Origin: Deltaproteobacteria bacterium
Lineage (GTDB): Bacteria; Desulfobacterota; DSM-4660; Desulfatiglandales; HGW-15
DNA length: 42,400 nucleotides
Assembly (NCBI GenBank): GCA_019310525.1
Contig: JAFDEE010000017.1
Span: 1-42,400 of the forward strand
Reading direction: 5' to 3'
Under the pieces are notes generated by a model. That model was not told where the DNA came from and did no database searches. It saw only the letters and a program-made list of their open reading frames with translations. Positions 8,808 to 17,434 of this stretch are shown one piece after another. How positions within the stretch are numbered: the first letter of the stretch is position 1; each line of letters starts with the position of its first letter. The position numbers were made by a program, and so were the translations under genes.

Positions 8808-10670
8808 ATGTCGAAGCAAGAACTCGTAGAGATCTTCAAGACACGAACCAGGCACCCTTTCCGGCCGAGATCCTCGGACATCATCGAAAGGATCTTTCCC
8901 GATTTCAAGCCATACCCCTCTTCGGACAAGTCCCTGATTGCGGGACAATGTGAATTCCTGGACAAGCGTCTTTTCATCATAGGCCAACAAAAGCCCAAAC
9001 CCGAAGACCTGAAAAGCAGGGAAGACCTCCAGACCCTCAACTACGGGATGTTGACCTCCGATGGACATTCCCAGATTCTCAGCATTCTGAAGGAGGCCCA
9101 GGCCTCCGAAAGGGAAAAGACTTTTATCTTCACCCTGGTGGATACTTACGGCGCGGACATCTCCATGTATTCCGCACAGCGCTTCCAGGCCTTTTTCATC
9201 GCCCATCTTATTCGAGAATTCCTGACCATACCCCTTCGAACCATTTCCCTGGTGCTGGGCGAAGGGGGCAGCGGCGGAGCGCTTGCCATCCAGGTGACGG
9301 ATATTCGGGGCCAATTGGATGACGCTCTTTATGCCACCGCTCCTCCTGAAAGTATGGCCTCCATCATCTTCAGGGACGCCAGCCGCGTGGGAGACGCCTT
9401 GACAATCCTGAAACCGACGGCCAAAGAGCTGAAAAGCCTCGGGGTGATCGACCGAATCGTACCCTCCCCGAAGGATGTAACAAACGCCGATGAGATGGCC
9501 GAAAACATCAAGCAGTTCCTGACAAAATCCATCAAGGAACTCTCCCGGGCAAAAATAAAGAAACTGATAAGAAAACGCTGCAACCGAGCAAAAAAATACG
9601 GGGTCTCCAAACAAAGCGGTAAATTTTACGATATCAAGCGATACATCGAGAAGCCCATCAAACGAGCCTTTTACAAGGCTCCTCCGGACATCAAGATCGT
9701 GAATTACTCAAGTCTTACTGAAGTCGCGGACGATTACGGGAAGGTCCACACCAAAGAAACCACCAAGGAATTCATTGTCTGCGGTGCAGTGAACGGCCAG
9801 GAGAAACGGGTGAAAGGATGCGGGAAACTGATCCCCCTGAACACCTTCCTGGAGAATTACCATGTCTGCCCGGAATGCGGTTACTCTTACACCCTCGGCG
9901 CAACGGGATGGATCGATTGTCTGGCGGATCCGGGAAGCTTCCATGAACTCTACAGGAACCTCACCGTTGATCAACTCCTGGAAGAAGACGCAATCACGAG
10001 TTATTACCGTGAGTTCCTGGCGCGCCAGGTGGGAAGGTCCCACTTCAAGGAATCCCTGGTCGTGGGAAGCGCCAGGATTCACAATTTTCCGGTTGTCATG
10101 GCCATCGGGGAATTTTATTACTGCGGGGGTTCCATGGGAGTGGTCTTCGGAGAAAAGTTCAGAAGGGCCGTGGACTATGCAATTCAGGAGAACCTGCCTT
10201 TCATCAGCCTCTGCTGCTCAGGAGGAGCCCGTCTCTATGAGGGAATCTCGGGCCTCATGCAGATGGTCAAAACCATAGAATCCGTGATCCGGCTTAAACG
10301 CCAGGGGCTGCTTTATTTGTCCATCCTTACAGATCCCTCCACCGGCGGGGCCATCGCCAGCTACGCGGCCCTGGGGGATATCACCATTGCGGAGCCGGGG
10401 GCTCTGGTGATATTCGCTGGTCCCAGGGTCATGAAATCGCGCGGTTTCGAGGTGGACGAAAAGCTGGTTCGTTCCTCCTCCCTGTATCAGATATCCTCGG
10501 GCATTTACGACCAGGTCGATTATTACCACGGGATCAGGGGCATACAAGAGATTTGCGAGCGGAAACACATGAAGATGACCGTGGCCAAATACCTGGAGCT
10601 GTACTCACGCCTGAATCACCGCCCCAGGAGAAGAGCCCGGAAAAAAACGAGGAAGTCATTTATTTTCTAG
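8808..10670 (+). CDS. Acetyl-CoA carboxylase carboxyltransferase, AccA and AccD fused
   Basis: 620 residues containing both halves of a biotin-dependent carboxyltransferase in one chain. The N-terminal half is AccA-like, with the GEGGSGGALAI oxyanion loop at about 150-160. The C-terminal half is AccD-like, with SGGARLYEG, TDPSTGGAIASY and AEPGALVIFAGPRV motifs. Between them is a zinc-finger region whose cysteines are spaced C-x12-C-x15-C-x2-C; bacterial AccD normally has C-x2-C-x15-C-x2-C. The alpha part comes first. No biotin carboxylase or BCCP gene is in the window. Malonyl-CoA synthesis is the likely role; another acyl-CoA substrate is possible. An ATG at 8790 is in frame, but 8808 has AGAGGG at a better distance. 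Confidence 0.88.
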   Translation: MSKQELVEIFKTRTRHPFRPRSSDIIERIFPDFKPYPSSDKSLIAGQCEFLDKRLFIIGQQKPKPEDLKSREDLQTLNYGMLTSDGHSQILSILKEAQASEREKTFIFTLVDTYGADISMYSAQRFQAFFIAHLIREFLTIPLRTISLVLGEGGSGGALAIQVTDIRGQLDDALYATAPPESMASIIFRDASRVGDALTILKPTAKELKSLGVIDRIVPSPKDVTNADEMAENIKQFLTKSIKELSRAKIKKLIRKRCNRAKKYGVSKQSGKFYDIKRYIEKPIKRAFYKAPPDIKIVNYSSLTEVADDYGKVHTKETTKEFIVCGAVNGQEKRVKGCGKLIPLNTFLENYHVCPECGYSYTLGATGWIDCLADPGSFHELYRNLTVDQLLEEDAITSYYREFLARQVGRSHFKESLVVGSARIHNFPVVMAIGEFYYCGGSMGVVFGEKFRRAVDYAIQENLPFISLCCSGGARLYEGISGLMQMVKTIESVIRLKRQGLLYLSILTDPSTGGAIASYAALGDITIAEPGALVIFAGPRVMKSRGFEVDEKLVRSSSLYQISSGIYDQVDYYHGIRGIQEICERKHMKMTVAKYLELYSRLNHRPRRRARKKTRKSFIF

Positions 10671-10946
10671 GGACCGTCCCTCTTCTTGAAAAGTCGACAG
10701 ATACTCCCTCAGGCCCGGCTTGAGATAGATTTCGCTGAGGTCAAACCGATTCAAGGCCTTGGCCAGGGTCTTGATCTTGTCCCGGGTGTTGGCCTTGGAA
10801 TGGATGATGAGGAGCCAGTTCCCCTTTATCCGGCAAAGCCCTCCCGGATAGAACCGGCCGTCCTTTTTGATAATCTCGTAACGGATCTCGATCGAAAGAG
10901 CGCGTGCAACCTCCTCCAATTGACCCAGCAACGCATTTTCTTCCAA
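10656..10946 (-). CDS. Small conserved-looking protein of unknown function
   Basis: A 96-residue, charged, soluble protein with no recognised domain. It has a mixed strand/helix pattern, with a central IKGNWLLIIHSKAN segment and a basic, Leu-rich helix after it. The start is a TTG at 10946 with GGAGGG six bases upstream, which supports real translation. Its 3' end overlaps the 3' end of the carboxyltransferase gene by 15 bp in convergent orientation. I do not know its function. Confidence 0.65.
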   Translation of the reverse strand: MEENALLGQLEEVARALSIEIRYEIIKKDGRFYPGGLCRIKGNWLLIIHSKANTRDKIKTLAKALNRFDLSEIYLKPGLREYLSTFQEEGRSLENK

Positions 10947-11203
10947 AGAAAACCCTCCACCAACACAAAATCAAGCCTTCTCACCTGGAGCGGATTCCCT
11001 TTCCCCAGGGCGAAGTGATTGCACGGGTATTGAACCCAGATCATGCATGACAAATTTTGAAAGAAGCTATTTATTCAATGATTATAGACTATTGAACGCT
11101 TCTCAAAGGTCTCGCCTTGTATCTTCGGCAAACTTGGCAATTGCATAATCCGGGTTAAAAGATATGAACATCTTTCCGTTCAGGGAACGGTTAAGCAGCC
11201 CCT
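10947..11203. other. Intergenic region between two minus-strand genes
   Basis: About 250 bp without a credible gene. The part around 11050-11100 is AT-rich compared with its surroundings and could hold the promoter of the small minus-strand gene, but I cannot point to a clear hexamer pair. No RNA gene or repeat is seen. Confidence 0.35.
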
Positions 11204-11521
11204 TTACCGAATCCGCTTACCGCAAGAGGGGCAATAGTTGAAGGAAGAATCCAATTTCCCCCCGCAAGAGGGGCATTCATCCTTTTTGCTGACTGATCCC
11301 GCGCTCCATTCCCTCCCGGGTTCCCGGGGGATGTTCCCGCACCGGTTGCAAGCCAGAAAGGGAACACCCCTTTTTACCGGGAAGAGGGGAATGAAAAACA
11401 GGGAAAGGTAATGGTCAACCCTTCTAAGACGTGCCCCAAAGAGCCCACAAGAGGGGCACATCATGGGTTGGTCGTCAAGATCGACCGTTTTAGGCTGAAT
11501 ACCGGCAATGAAAAAAAACAC
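11204..11521 (-). CDS. Small double zinc-ribbon protein
   Basis: About 105 residues, starting MFFFIAGIQPKTV if the GTG at 11521 is used. GAGGAGG lies about nine bases before that codon, and the hydrophobic start looks natural. An ATG at 11557 would add 12 residues. Two zinc ribbons are visible: CPSC paired with CNRC in the first half and CPSC paired with CPSC near the C-terminus. Between them is a hydrophobic stretch around SLFFIPLFPVKRG. Zinc binding is clear from the cysteines; no function can be assigned. Confidence 0.72.
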   Translation of the reverse strand: MFFFIAGIQPKTVDLDDQPMMCPSCGLFGARLRRVDHYLSLFFIPLFPVKRGVPFLACNRCGNIPREPGREWSAGSVSKKDECPSCGGKLDSSFNYCPSCGKRIR

Positions 11522-11762
11522 CTTCCTCCCCTCCTCATACCCGGAATAGAAACTCAACTTCCGAATCGAAACACCTGGGACAGGCGGCGTTGATAGACTG
11601 TAAAGGAGCCAAATTTTCTCATTTTTTATTCATTTGTCAACAGATGGTTTCCATCTCGAACCACCTATCCATGGTCATTGCGTTTTTCCAAACATCAGGA
11701 TCTTCCGGGAAAACCGGAACAATATTTGTGTGAGACATTTGCCGGAACCCACCGACGAGAAT

Positions 11763-12392
11763 AAAACCATAGACGAGATCGCCTTCCAGACCAACCTGCT
11801 TGCATTGAATGCCGCTGTAGAGGCCGCCAGGGCCGGAGAGGCGGGAAGCGGTTTCGCAGTTGTAGCCGATGAGGTCAGAAATCTTGCGATGCGGGCCGCC
11901 GAAGCCGCCCAAAACACGGCCGCCTTGATCCAAGAAACGGCGAACAAGGTCAAGGAAGGATCGGATCTTGTCATCACCGCCAGTGAAGCTTTTGGATCTG
12001 TAACGACTACGACGAGCAAGGCAGGAGAGTTGGTCAGTGAAATTGCAGAGGCTTCCAATGAACAGGCCCATGGTATCGTGCAAATCAATCAGGCCGTGGG
12101 AGAAGTGGACGAGATCGTCAATCAAAACGTCGTCAAGGTTCAACAGCTGGCTTCAACATCCGAGGAAATCAACTGTCAGGCCGACCGCCTTGACTCCTTC
12201 ATCGAGGAGTTGCTTGCTCTTGTCGGGGATCACATCAATGCGGAAAGCCATATCTCAGACACATCCGGTACTCCTTTAAAATCGCTGCCGGAAAAAATCT
12301 TTCCATCCACAAAAACCGGAGCATCGAAGTCAGGGCCTGACGCAACTTCAGCCTGCCCCCATGAAACATGCGATGCCTTGGAATTGAACTGA
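11763..12392 (+). pseudogene. C-terminal remnant of a methyl-accepting chemotaxis protein
   Basis: From about 11763 the frame encodes the conserved hairpin tip of a chemoreceptor signalling domain ([20 protein letters not shown], then [12 protein letters not shown]) and the returning helix with [11 protein letters not shown] non-family tail follows to the stop at 12392. The ligand domain, membrane helices, HAMP and the whole descending helix are missing. The open frame runs back to 11634, but those ~43 residues do not look like an MCP. No upstream piece of the receptor is nearby. I read it as a truncated, probably non-functional gene; expression as a soluble fragment cannot be excluded. Confidence 0.75.
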
Positions 12393-12548
12393 TGCATTTC
12401 CTTGCCAACTTTCGCCTTTTTTGAATCCGGTCGAATGTGATATATTTTCATCTGGTTTGAAAAAATTCCCTCGCACCCCAAGCGTGATTGAAAGGGTGAC
12501 AACGGGGGATCCACCTCCATGCTTCATTAAACACCATGAGGGAATGCC

Positions 12549-13595
12549 GTGGACAAGACAGGTATCGTCAGGGATGAAAGATTCATGAAACATGTCATGG
12601 GCCTCTACCACCCGGAATCTCCCGAGCGCCTGGAGGCTATCTACGCCATGCTCGATGAATCGGACATGACAGGAATCTGGACGGAGATCCCCGCATCTCC
12701 GGTTGAAAGGGAAGACCTCCTTCGTATCCATTCTCCTGAATACGTAAACCGCCTGGCCGATACCCGTGGAAAGGAACACACCTACCTGGACCCGGACACC
12801 TCCACCTCGGCGGATTCCTATGATGCGGCCCTCCTTGCGGCAGGAGGCCTGTGTAACGCCATCTCCGCGGTCCATTCGGGGGCATTGAGCAACGCCTTCG
12901 CCCTGGTGCGGCCTCCCGGTCATCATGCCGAAAGGAGCCGGGCCATGGGCTTCTGCCTTTTCAATAATGTCGCCGTGGGAGCCCGATATGCCCAGGATCG
13001 ACTGGGGGTGAAACGTGTGCTCATCGTAGACTGGGACCTGCATCACGGCAACGGGACCCAGCACTCCTTTGAGGAAGATCCCACCATTCTTTACTTTTCC
13101 ACCCACCAGTACCCTTACTATCCCGGAACCGGTGCCATGGAAGAGACCGGCAGGGGAATGGGGGAGGGATTCACCGTGAATGTCCCTCTTCCCGGGGGTT
13201 GCGGCGACCCGGAATACATTGCCGTTTTCAAAAAGATCCTCCGCCCTGTTGCCCTTGAATTCGCCCCTGATTTTATTCTCGTTTCCGCTGGTTTCGACTG
13301 CTATATCGCAGATCCTCTGGGGGCCATGAAGGTATCTTCCGAAGGTTTCGCAGCCCTCACCCGCATTCTCATGGAAATCGCGGAAGATTGCTGCCAGGGG
13401 CGAATCGTCCTGACCCTGGAGGGAGGATACGACGTCCATGGCCAGGCGGCATCGGTCAAGGAGGTGCTAAAGGTATTGGCCGGACAGTCCGATAGGAGCA
13501 TAGAGGAACTGTCGGCCGAATCCGGGGGCCGGGCCCTTGATCCCTTGATCGAAAGAGTGAAAGGGATACAACAACCTTACTGGAAAAACCTCTAG
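12549..13595 (+). CDS. Histone deacetylase-family amidohydrolase (acetoin utilization/acetylpolyamine type)
   Basis: 348 residues with the full set of HDAC-fold motifs. These are RPPGHHAE (His125/His126), a [10 protein letters not shown] metal site (Asp161, Asp163, His165/166), AGFD (Asp250) and LEGGY (Tyr294). These are the zinc ligands and catalytic residues of class II-like deacetylases, so the enzyme is expected to be active. Bacterial members remove acyl groups from lysines, polyamines or other amines; the substrate here is unknown. The start is a GTG at 12549 preceded by GAGGG. A GNAT acetyltransferase lies about 115 bp downstream in the same direction, a suggestive acetylation/deacetylation pairing. 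Confidence 0.92.
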   Translation: MDKTGIVRDERFMKHVMGLYHPESPERLEAIYAMLDESDMTGIWTEIPASPVEREDLLRIHSPEYVNRLADTRGKEHTYLDPDTSTSADSYDAALLAAGGLCNAISAVHSGALSNAFALVRPPGHHAERSRAMGFCLFNNVAVGARYAQDRLGVKRVLIVDWDLHHGNGTQHSFEEDPTILYFSTHQYPYYPGTGAMEETGRGMGEGFTVNVPLPGGCGDPEYIAVFKKILRPVALEFAPDFILVSAGFDCYIADPLGAMKVSSEGFAALTRILMEIAEDCCQGRIVLTLEGGYDVHGQAASVKEVLKVLAGQSDRSIEELSAESGGRALDPLIERVKGIQQPYWKNL

Positions 13596-13710
13596 CGGCA
13601 GGTCGTTGGAAAACCTCTTCACTTACGCGGAGTTGTCTTTCTCCAGTGGGAGGACCTCTCGGGAATCAGCGAATCGATGAAAGCGTAACAAATCCGGTAA
13701 ATTGCAAGTC

Positions 13711-14331
13711 ATGACAAACAGGGGCCGCTATGGGAAATACGGTGAGACCAAGCGTCTCAACCGTCTCCGCCAGGGTGGTAAAAGGATCTTTTTCCCAACC
13801 ATGAAGAGTCCGCCCGGCATGGGTACAGAAGAGATGCGGATCGGGAAGGATCAGGCAGGGAAATCCCGGATCCGGGTCCGCCGGGCGCGTCACAGGGAAC
13901 GGAGATTCATCACCGAGTTGAGCCGTGAGGCGTTCTCTCTTTATGGTCCCTATGAAGAGACCGTCACCCACTGGTTCGATTCGGGGCGGGCGATGGCCTT
14001 TGTGGCCCTGTTGCGGGGAAAACCGGTGGGTTTTGTGATGTCGGGCCCCCTTTCCGTCGAAGAGGGTCCTGTGGAGCGTTTCGAGATCCTAGCCATCGCG
14101 GTGAGGCCAGAAAACCGGCGCCGGGGTATAGGGGAAGCGCTTCTGGAAAAAACGGAAAAGGAGGCCCGGCGGCTTCACATACCGAGGGTTTATCTCCATA
14201 CCGCCGCCGAAAACATTCCAGCCCAGGAACTGTTCCTGAAACACGGGTTCCGGCCCCTTTCGAGAAAGAAAAATTTTTATCCTAAGGGGCAAGATGCTCT
14301 CACTTTCGTAAAGGACTTGATCGGCCGATAG
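13711..14331 (+). CDS. GNAT-family N-acetyltransferase
   Basis: The C-terminal ~150 residues carry the GNAT fold. Strand FEILAIAVRPENR is followed by the acetyl-CoA pyrophosphate loop RRRGIGEALL, then a helix and the late motif FLKHGFRPL. This resembles RimI-like acetyltransferases, but the acceptor cannot be predicted. The start is uncertain. ATG codons at 13711, 13801, 13819 and 13834 are all in frame and none has a strong ribosome binding site. The first ~50 residues of the longest form are basic and domain-free, so the true protein may start later. It follows the HDAC-like gene and precedes pilT. Confidence 0.82.
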   Translation: MTNRGRYGKYGETKRLNRLRQGGKRIFFPTMKSPPGMGTEEMRIGKDQAGKSRIRVRRARHRERRFITELSREAFSLYGPYEETVTHWFDSGRAMAFVALLRGKPVGFVMSGPLSVEEGPVERFEILAIAVRPENRRRGIGEALLEKTEKEARRLHIPRVYLHTAAENIPAQELFLKHGFRPLSRKKNFYPKGQDALTFVKDLIGR

Positions 14332-14421
14332 GGAAAACGTGGGGTTATCCTTTCAAAGTGGAACGGGTTTCCAAAGCCCCATGTTGAACCAAGGATACGA
14401 TGCCTTTTCGGGAGGGAAAAA

Positions 14422-15504
14422 ATGGCTCAGATAGATGCCTTTTTCAAGCTGATGAACGAACAAGGTGCCTCAGACCTCCATCTCGTCTCAGGGCAGCAAC
14501 CCGTCCTGAGAATAGGGGGCGAACTGGAAAGGGTCAAATTCAAGCCCCTGGACAACGACACTCTGAAATCCATGCTTTATGAGATCACCCCCGAGCCCAA
14601 GATCAAAGAATTCGAGGAGACGGGGGATGTGGATTTTGCTTACGAGATCCCGGGGCTCGCCCGATACAGGGCCAACTTTTTCCAGCAGAAATACGGCATA
14701 GGAGCGGTCTTCCGGGAGATTCCCTCAACGATCCTGACCTGCGAACAATTGGGGCTTCCCCCCGTGGTTAAACGCCTTGCCACCCTGCCCAGGGGTTTGG
14801 TCCTCGTAACCGGTCCGACAGGCAGCGGGAAATCCACGACCCTCGCGGCCATCATCCATGAGGCCAACATCACCCGAAAAGAACACATCCTGACCATCGA
14901 AGACCCGATCGAATTCGTTCATAAAAGCGAGAAGGCCGTGGTCAACCATCGGGAAGTCGGAATACACACACGCTCCTTCGCCGCAGCCCTGAGAGGGGCC
15001 CTTCGGGAAGACCCGGACATCATCATGGTGGGGGAAATGAGGGATCTGGAGACCATCTCCCTGGCCATCGAGGCCTCGGCCACAGGACATCTGGTTTTCG
15101 GCACCCTGCATACCACCAGCGCCGCCAAGACCGTTGACCGGATAATCGAGGTGTTTCCCGTAAACCAACAAGAACAGATCCGAAACACCCTTGCCGACGG
15201 TCTCAGGGCTGTGGTGGCCCAGACCCTGTTCAAGCGCATCGACAAGAAAGGCCGGGTGGCGGCCCTCGAAATCATGATCGCCAACCCAGCCGTTCGAAAC
15301 CTCATTCGGGAGGGGAAGACCTTCCAGATCCCCTCCATGATCCAAACCGGGAAAAAGTACGGAATGCAGACCCTGGACGATGCCATCATGGAACTTCTCC
15401 AGAAAAAAATCATCTCCCCGGACGATGCCTACAGCAAATGCGTTGAGAAGAGCAAGTTTTTACCCTTTTTGAAGAACCCGCCCGCCGACTTCACGGAAAT
15501 CTAA
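14422..15504 (+). CDS. pilT: Type IV pilus retraction ATPase PilT
   Basis: 360 residues with the standard PilT arrangement. A PAS-like N-terminal domain is followed by the RecA-like ATPase with Walker A GPTGSGKST (131-139), an Asp box with LTIEDPIEF, Walker B DIIMVGEMRD (about 199-208) and a His box TGHLVFGTLHT. The C-terminal NLIREGK segment matches the PilT-specific AIRNLIRE motif needed for retraction. It would form the cytoplasmic hexamer that depolymerises type IV pili for twitching. GGGAGG lies just before the ATG. A paralogue follows 53 bp later, so the two are probably one operon. Confidence 0.95.
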   Translation: MAQIDAFFKLMNEQGASDLHLVSGQQPVLRIGGELERVKFKPLDNDTLKSMLYEITPEPKIKEFEETGDVDFAYEIPGLARYRANFFQQKYGIGAVFREIPSTILTCEQLGLPPVVKRLATLPRGLVLVTGPTGSGKSTTLAAIIHEANITRKEHILTIEDPIEFVHKSEKAVVNHREVGIHTRSFAAALRGALREDPDIIMVGEMRDLETISLAIEASATGHLVFGTLHTTSAAKTVDRIIEVFPVNQQEQIRNTLADGLRAVVAQTLFKRIDKKGRVAALEIMIANPAVRNLIREGKTFQIPSMIQTGKKYGMQTLDDAIMELLQKKIISPDDAYSKCVEKSKFLPFLKNPPADFTEI

Positions 15505-15557
15505 GGGGGATTCTGTAACGGAAAAGGATTCCTTTTTTCGATAGGAGGCATCCAAAA

Positions 15558-16730
15558 ATGAGACAACAACAGATCGATCATATACTGACGGCCATGTTGG
15601 AATCCTATGACAATGTCTCAGATCTCAACATCACGGTCGACAAGCCCTTCCAGGTGGAATCCGCCGGGGAGCTGAAACCGGTCTCCCTTAACCCTCCCAT
15701 CGAGAGGCTGACCCCCTTCCAGGCGGAGATCTTCGCCCTCAACCTGATCAACGGGGATCGGAGATTGACCCGGAATCTCCTCAGGGAAGGTTCCTGCGAC
15801 ACCTCTTACCAGTTGGCGGGCAAGGCCCGGTTCAGGGTGAACATTTTTTCCCAGAAAGGGTATTACTCCACTGTAATGAGGCAGTTGGCCACCCGGGTGC
15901 CTACTATCGAGGAACTGAAACTGCCGGGGGCCTTCCGCAAGATGGCCCAGGAACGAAACGGGATCATTCTGGTTACGGGGGCCACCGGAACAGGGAAATC
16001 GACCTCGCTGGCCGCCGTCCTGAACCTTATAAACGAGACGAAGTCGGTTCACGTGGTCACCCTGGAAGACCCCGTAGAATACGTACACTCTCAGAAAAAG
16101 GCCACTTTCAACCAGAGAGAGCTGGGGGTGGATTTCGATTCCTTTGCCTCGGGTCTCCGTGCCGCCTTGCGGCAGGCGCCCAAGGTGATCCTCGTGGGGG
16201 AGATGCGGGACAGGGAGACCGTCGAGATCGGGCTCTCAGCCGCCGAAACCGGGCACCTCGTCCTGAGCACCTTGCACACGGTGGATGCGGGCCAGACCGT
16301 CAACCGGATCGTAGGCATGTTCGAACAGGAAGAGGAAAAACAGATCCGGATCCGCCTGGCGGATACCATCCGCTGGATCGCCTGCCAGAGGCTGCTCCCC
16401 AAAGTGGGAGGAGGGCGCATCGCGGCCTTCGAAATCCTGGGGACCAGCCTCAGGGTCAAGGACACCATCCTGAACGGAGAATCCGAGGGAAAGACCTTTT
16501 ACGAGATCATAGAACAGAGCCGCCCCTTCGGCATGATGACCTTTGACCAATGTATCGCGGATCTTTACAAAGAGGGACTGATCACCGAGGAGACGGCCAT
16601 AAGCTACGCTTCCCGAAGGGCCGTGGTGGGCCGCGCCATCGACGCCATCAAGGCTGCCAGGGGTGAAAAAACGACGAGCATCGAGGGCCTGGCCATCGAC
16701 AAAGAGTACGGGAAGAAAGACCGGCCCTGA
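15558..16730 (+). CDS. Second PilT/PilU-like ATPase
   Basis: 390 residues, homologous to PilT, with Walker A GATGTGKST (141-149), VTLEDPVEY, the GEMRD end of the Walker B region and a His box TGHLVLSTLHT. The residues before the Walker B strand read QAPKVILVGEMRD, where the neighbouring PilT has EDPDIIMVGEMRD. The C-terminal LIRE motif of PilT is not present, and the last ~30 residues form a charged extension. This fits an accessory, PilU-like retraction ATPase working with PilT. AGGAGG precedes the ATG. It is the middle gene of a three-gene motility set. Confidence 0.9.
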   Translation: MRQQQIDHILTAMLESYDNVSDLNITVDKPFQVESAGELKPVSLNPPIERLTPFQAEIFALNLINGDRRLTRNLLREGSCDTSYQLAGKARFRVNIFSQKGYYSTVMRQLATRVPTIEELKLPGAFRKMAQERNGIILVTGATGTGKSTSLAAVLNLINETKSVHVVTLEDPVEYVHSQKKATFNQRELGVDFDSFASGLRAALRQAPKVILVGEMRDRETVEIGLSAAETGHLVLSTLHTVDAGQTVNRIVGMFEQEEEKQIRIRLADTIRWIACQRLLPKVGGGRIAAFEILGTSLRVKDTILNGESEGKTFYEIIEQSRPFGMMTFDQCIADLYKEGLITEETAISYASRRAVVGRAIDAIKAARGEKTTSIEGLAIDKEYGKKDRP

Positions 16731-16756
16731 AATCCAGATTTTGAGGAGACTGTCCC

Positions 16757-17425
16757 ATGGAGGTGACCTGCGAACACTGCGGGGTGAAAATCAAGGTGCC
16801 CGATGAGAAGATCCCCCGGGACAAACGGATTAAATTGACCTGTCCCAAGTGCGGGCAAAAGTTTCCCCTTCCTTCCCCGAGAGGACCGCAACTGGACGAT
16901 CTTTCACAAGGTGGACAAGGGGCGGACAGGGAGCCTGATTCTTATGGATACAGGGACTATGCGGAGGACGAGGAACTCGTCTTCTTCGAAGAAGGAACCC
17001 TGTTGGCCCTGGTCCTGGAGAACAACCCCGAGCATCTGGAAAAGATCACCGGGGCCTTGAAGGAATTAGGATATCAATGTATTCCAGCGCCCGACACCCG
17101 TGATGCAACGGGGAAAATGCGGTTCCACCGGTTTGATCTCGTGATACTCTCAGACGGATTCGACGGCCAGACGCTGGAAAGGAGTCCCGTGCTGAACTAC
17201 CTTAACCGGATGTCCATGTCGGTCCGCCGCCGGATGTTCGTGGCCCTCCTGGGAGACCGCTTCAAGACCATGGACCACATGATGGCCTTCGCCATGAGCG
17301 CCAACGTGGTGATCAACAAGAAAGACCTGGAAAGGCTGACCCTCGTCCTCAAAAAGGCGGTCTCGGAAAACGACAAATTCTACAAGATTTTCATGGACGA
17401 GCTGAGGGAACTGGGGAAAATCTAA
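16757..17425 (+). CDS. Zinc-ribbon protein with a receiver-like C-terminal domain
   Basis: 222 residues. The N-terminus is an MJ0042-type zinc ribbon (CEHC at 5-8, CPKC at 29-32). An acidic Gly-rich linker follows. Residues from about 80 onward look like a degenerate CheY-type receiver: a strand at LLALVLENN, FDLVILSDGFDG where the phospho-acceptor loop would be, and later MFVALLGDRF. The usual acidic pair near the N-terminus and the conserved Lys are not obvious, so phosphorylation is doubtful. It starts 26 bp after the second PilT gene. A regulator or adaptor of pilus retraction is a plausible inference. Confidence 0.75.
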   Translation: MEVTCEHCGVKIKVPDEKIPRDKRIKLTCPKCGQKFPLPSPRGPQLDDLSQGGQGADREPDSYGYRDYAEDEELVFFEEGTLLALVLENNPEHLEKITGALKELGYQCIPAPDTRDATGKMRFHRFDLVILSDGFDGQTLERSPVLNYLNRMSMSVRRRMFVALLGDRFKTMDHMMAFAMSANVVINKKDLERLTLVLKKAVSENDKFYKIFMDELRELGKI

Positions 17426-17434
17426 GGGAACCCC

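Noticed and set aside
12421-12446. Possible promoter TTGAAT ... TATATT before the deacetylase gene.
   Set aside because: The spacing is only 14 bp, too short for a standard sigma-70 promoter.
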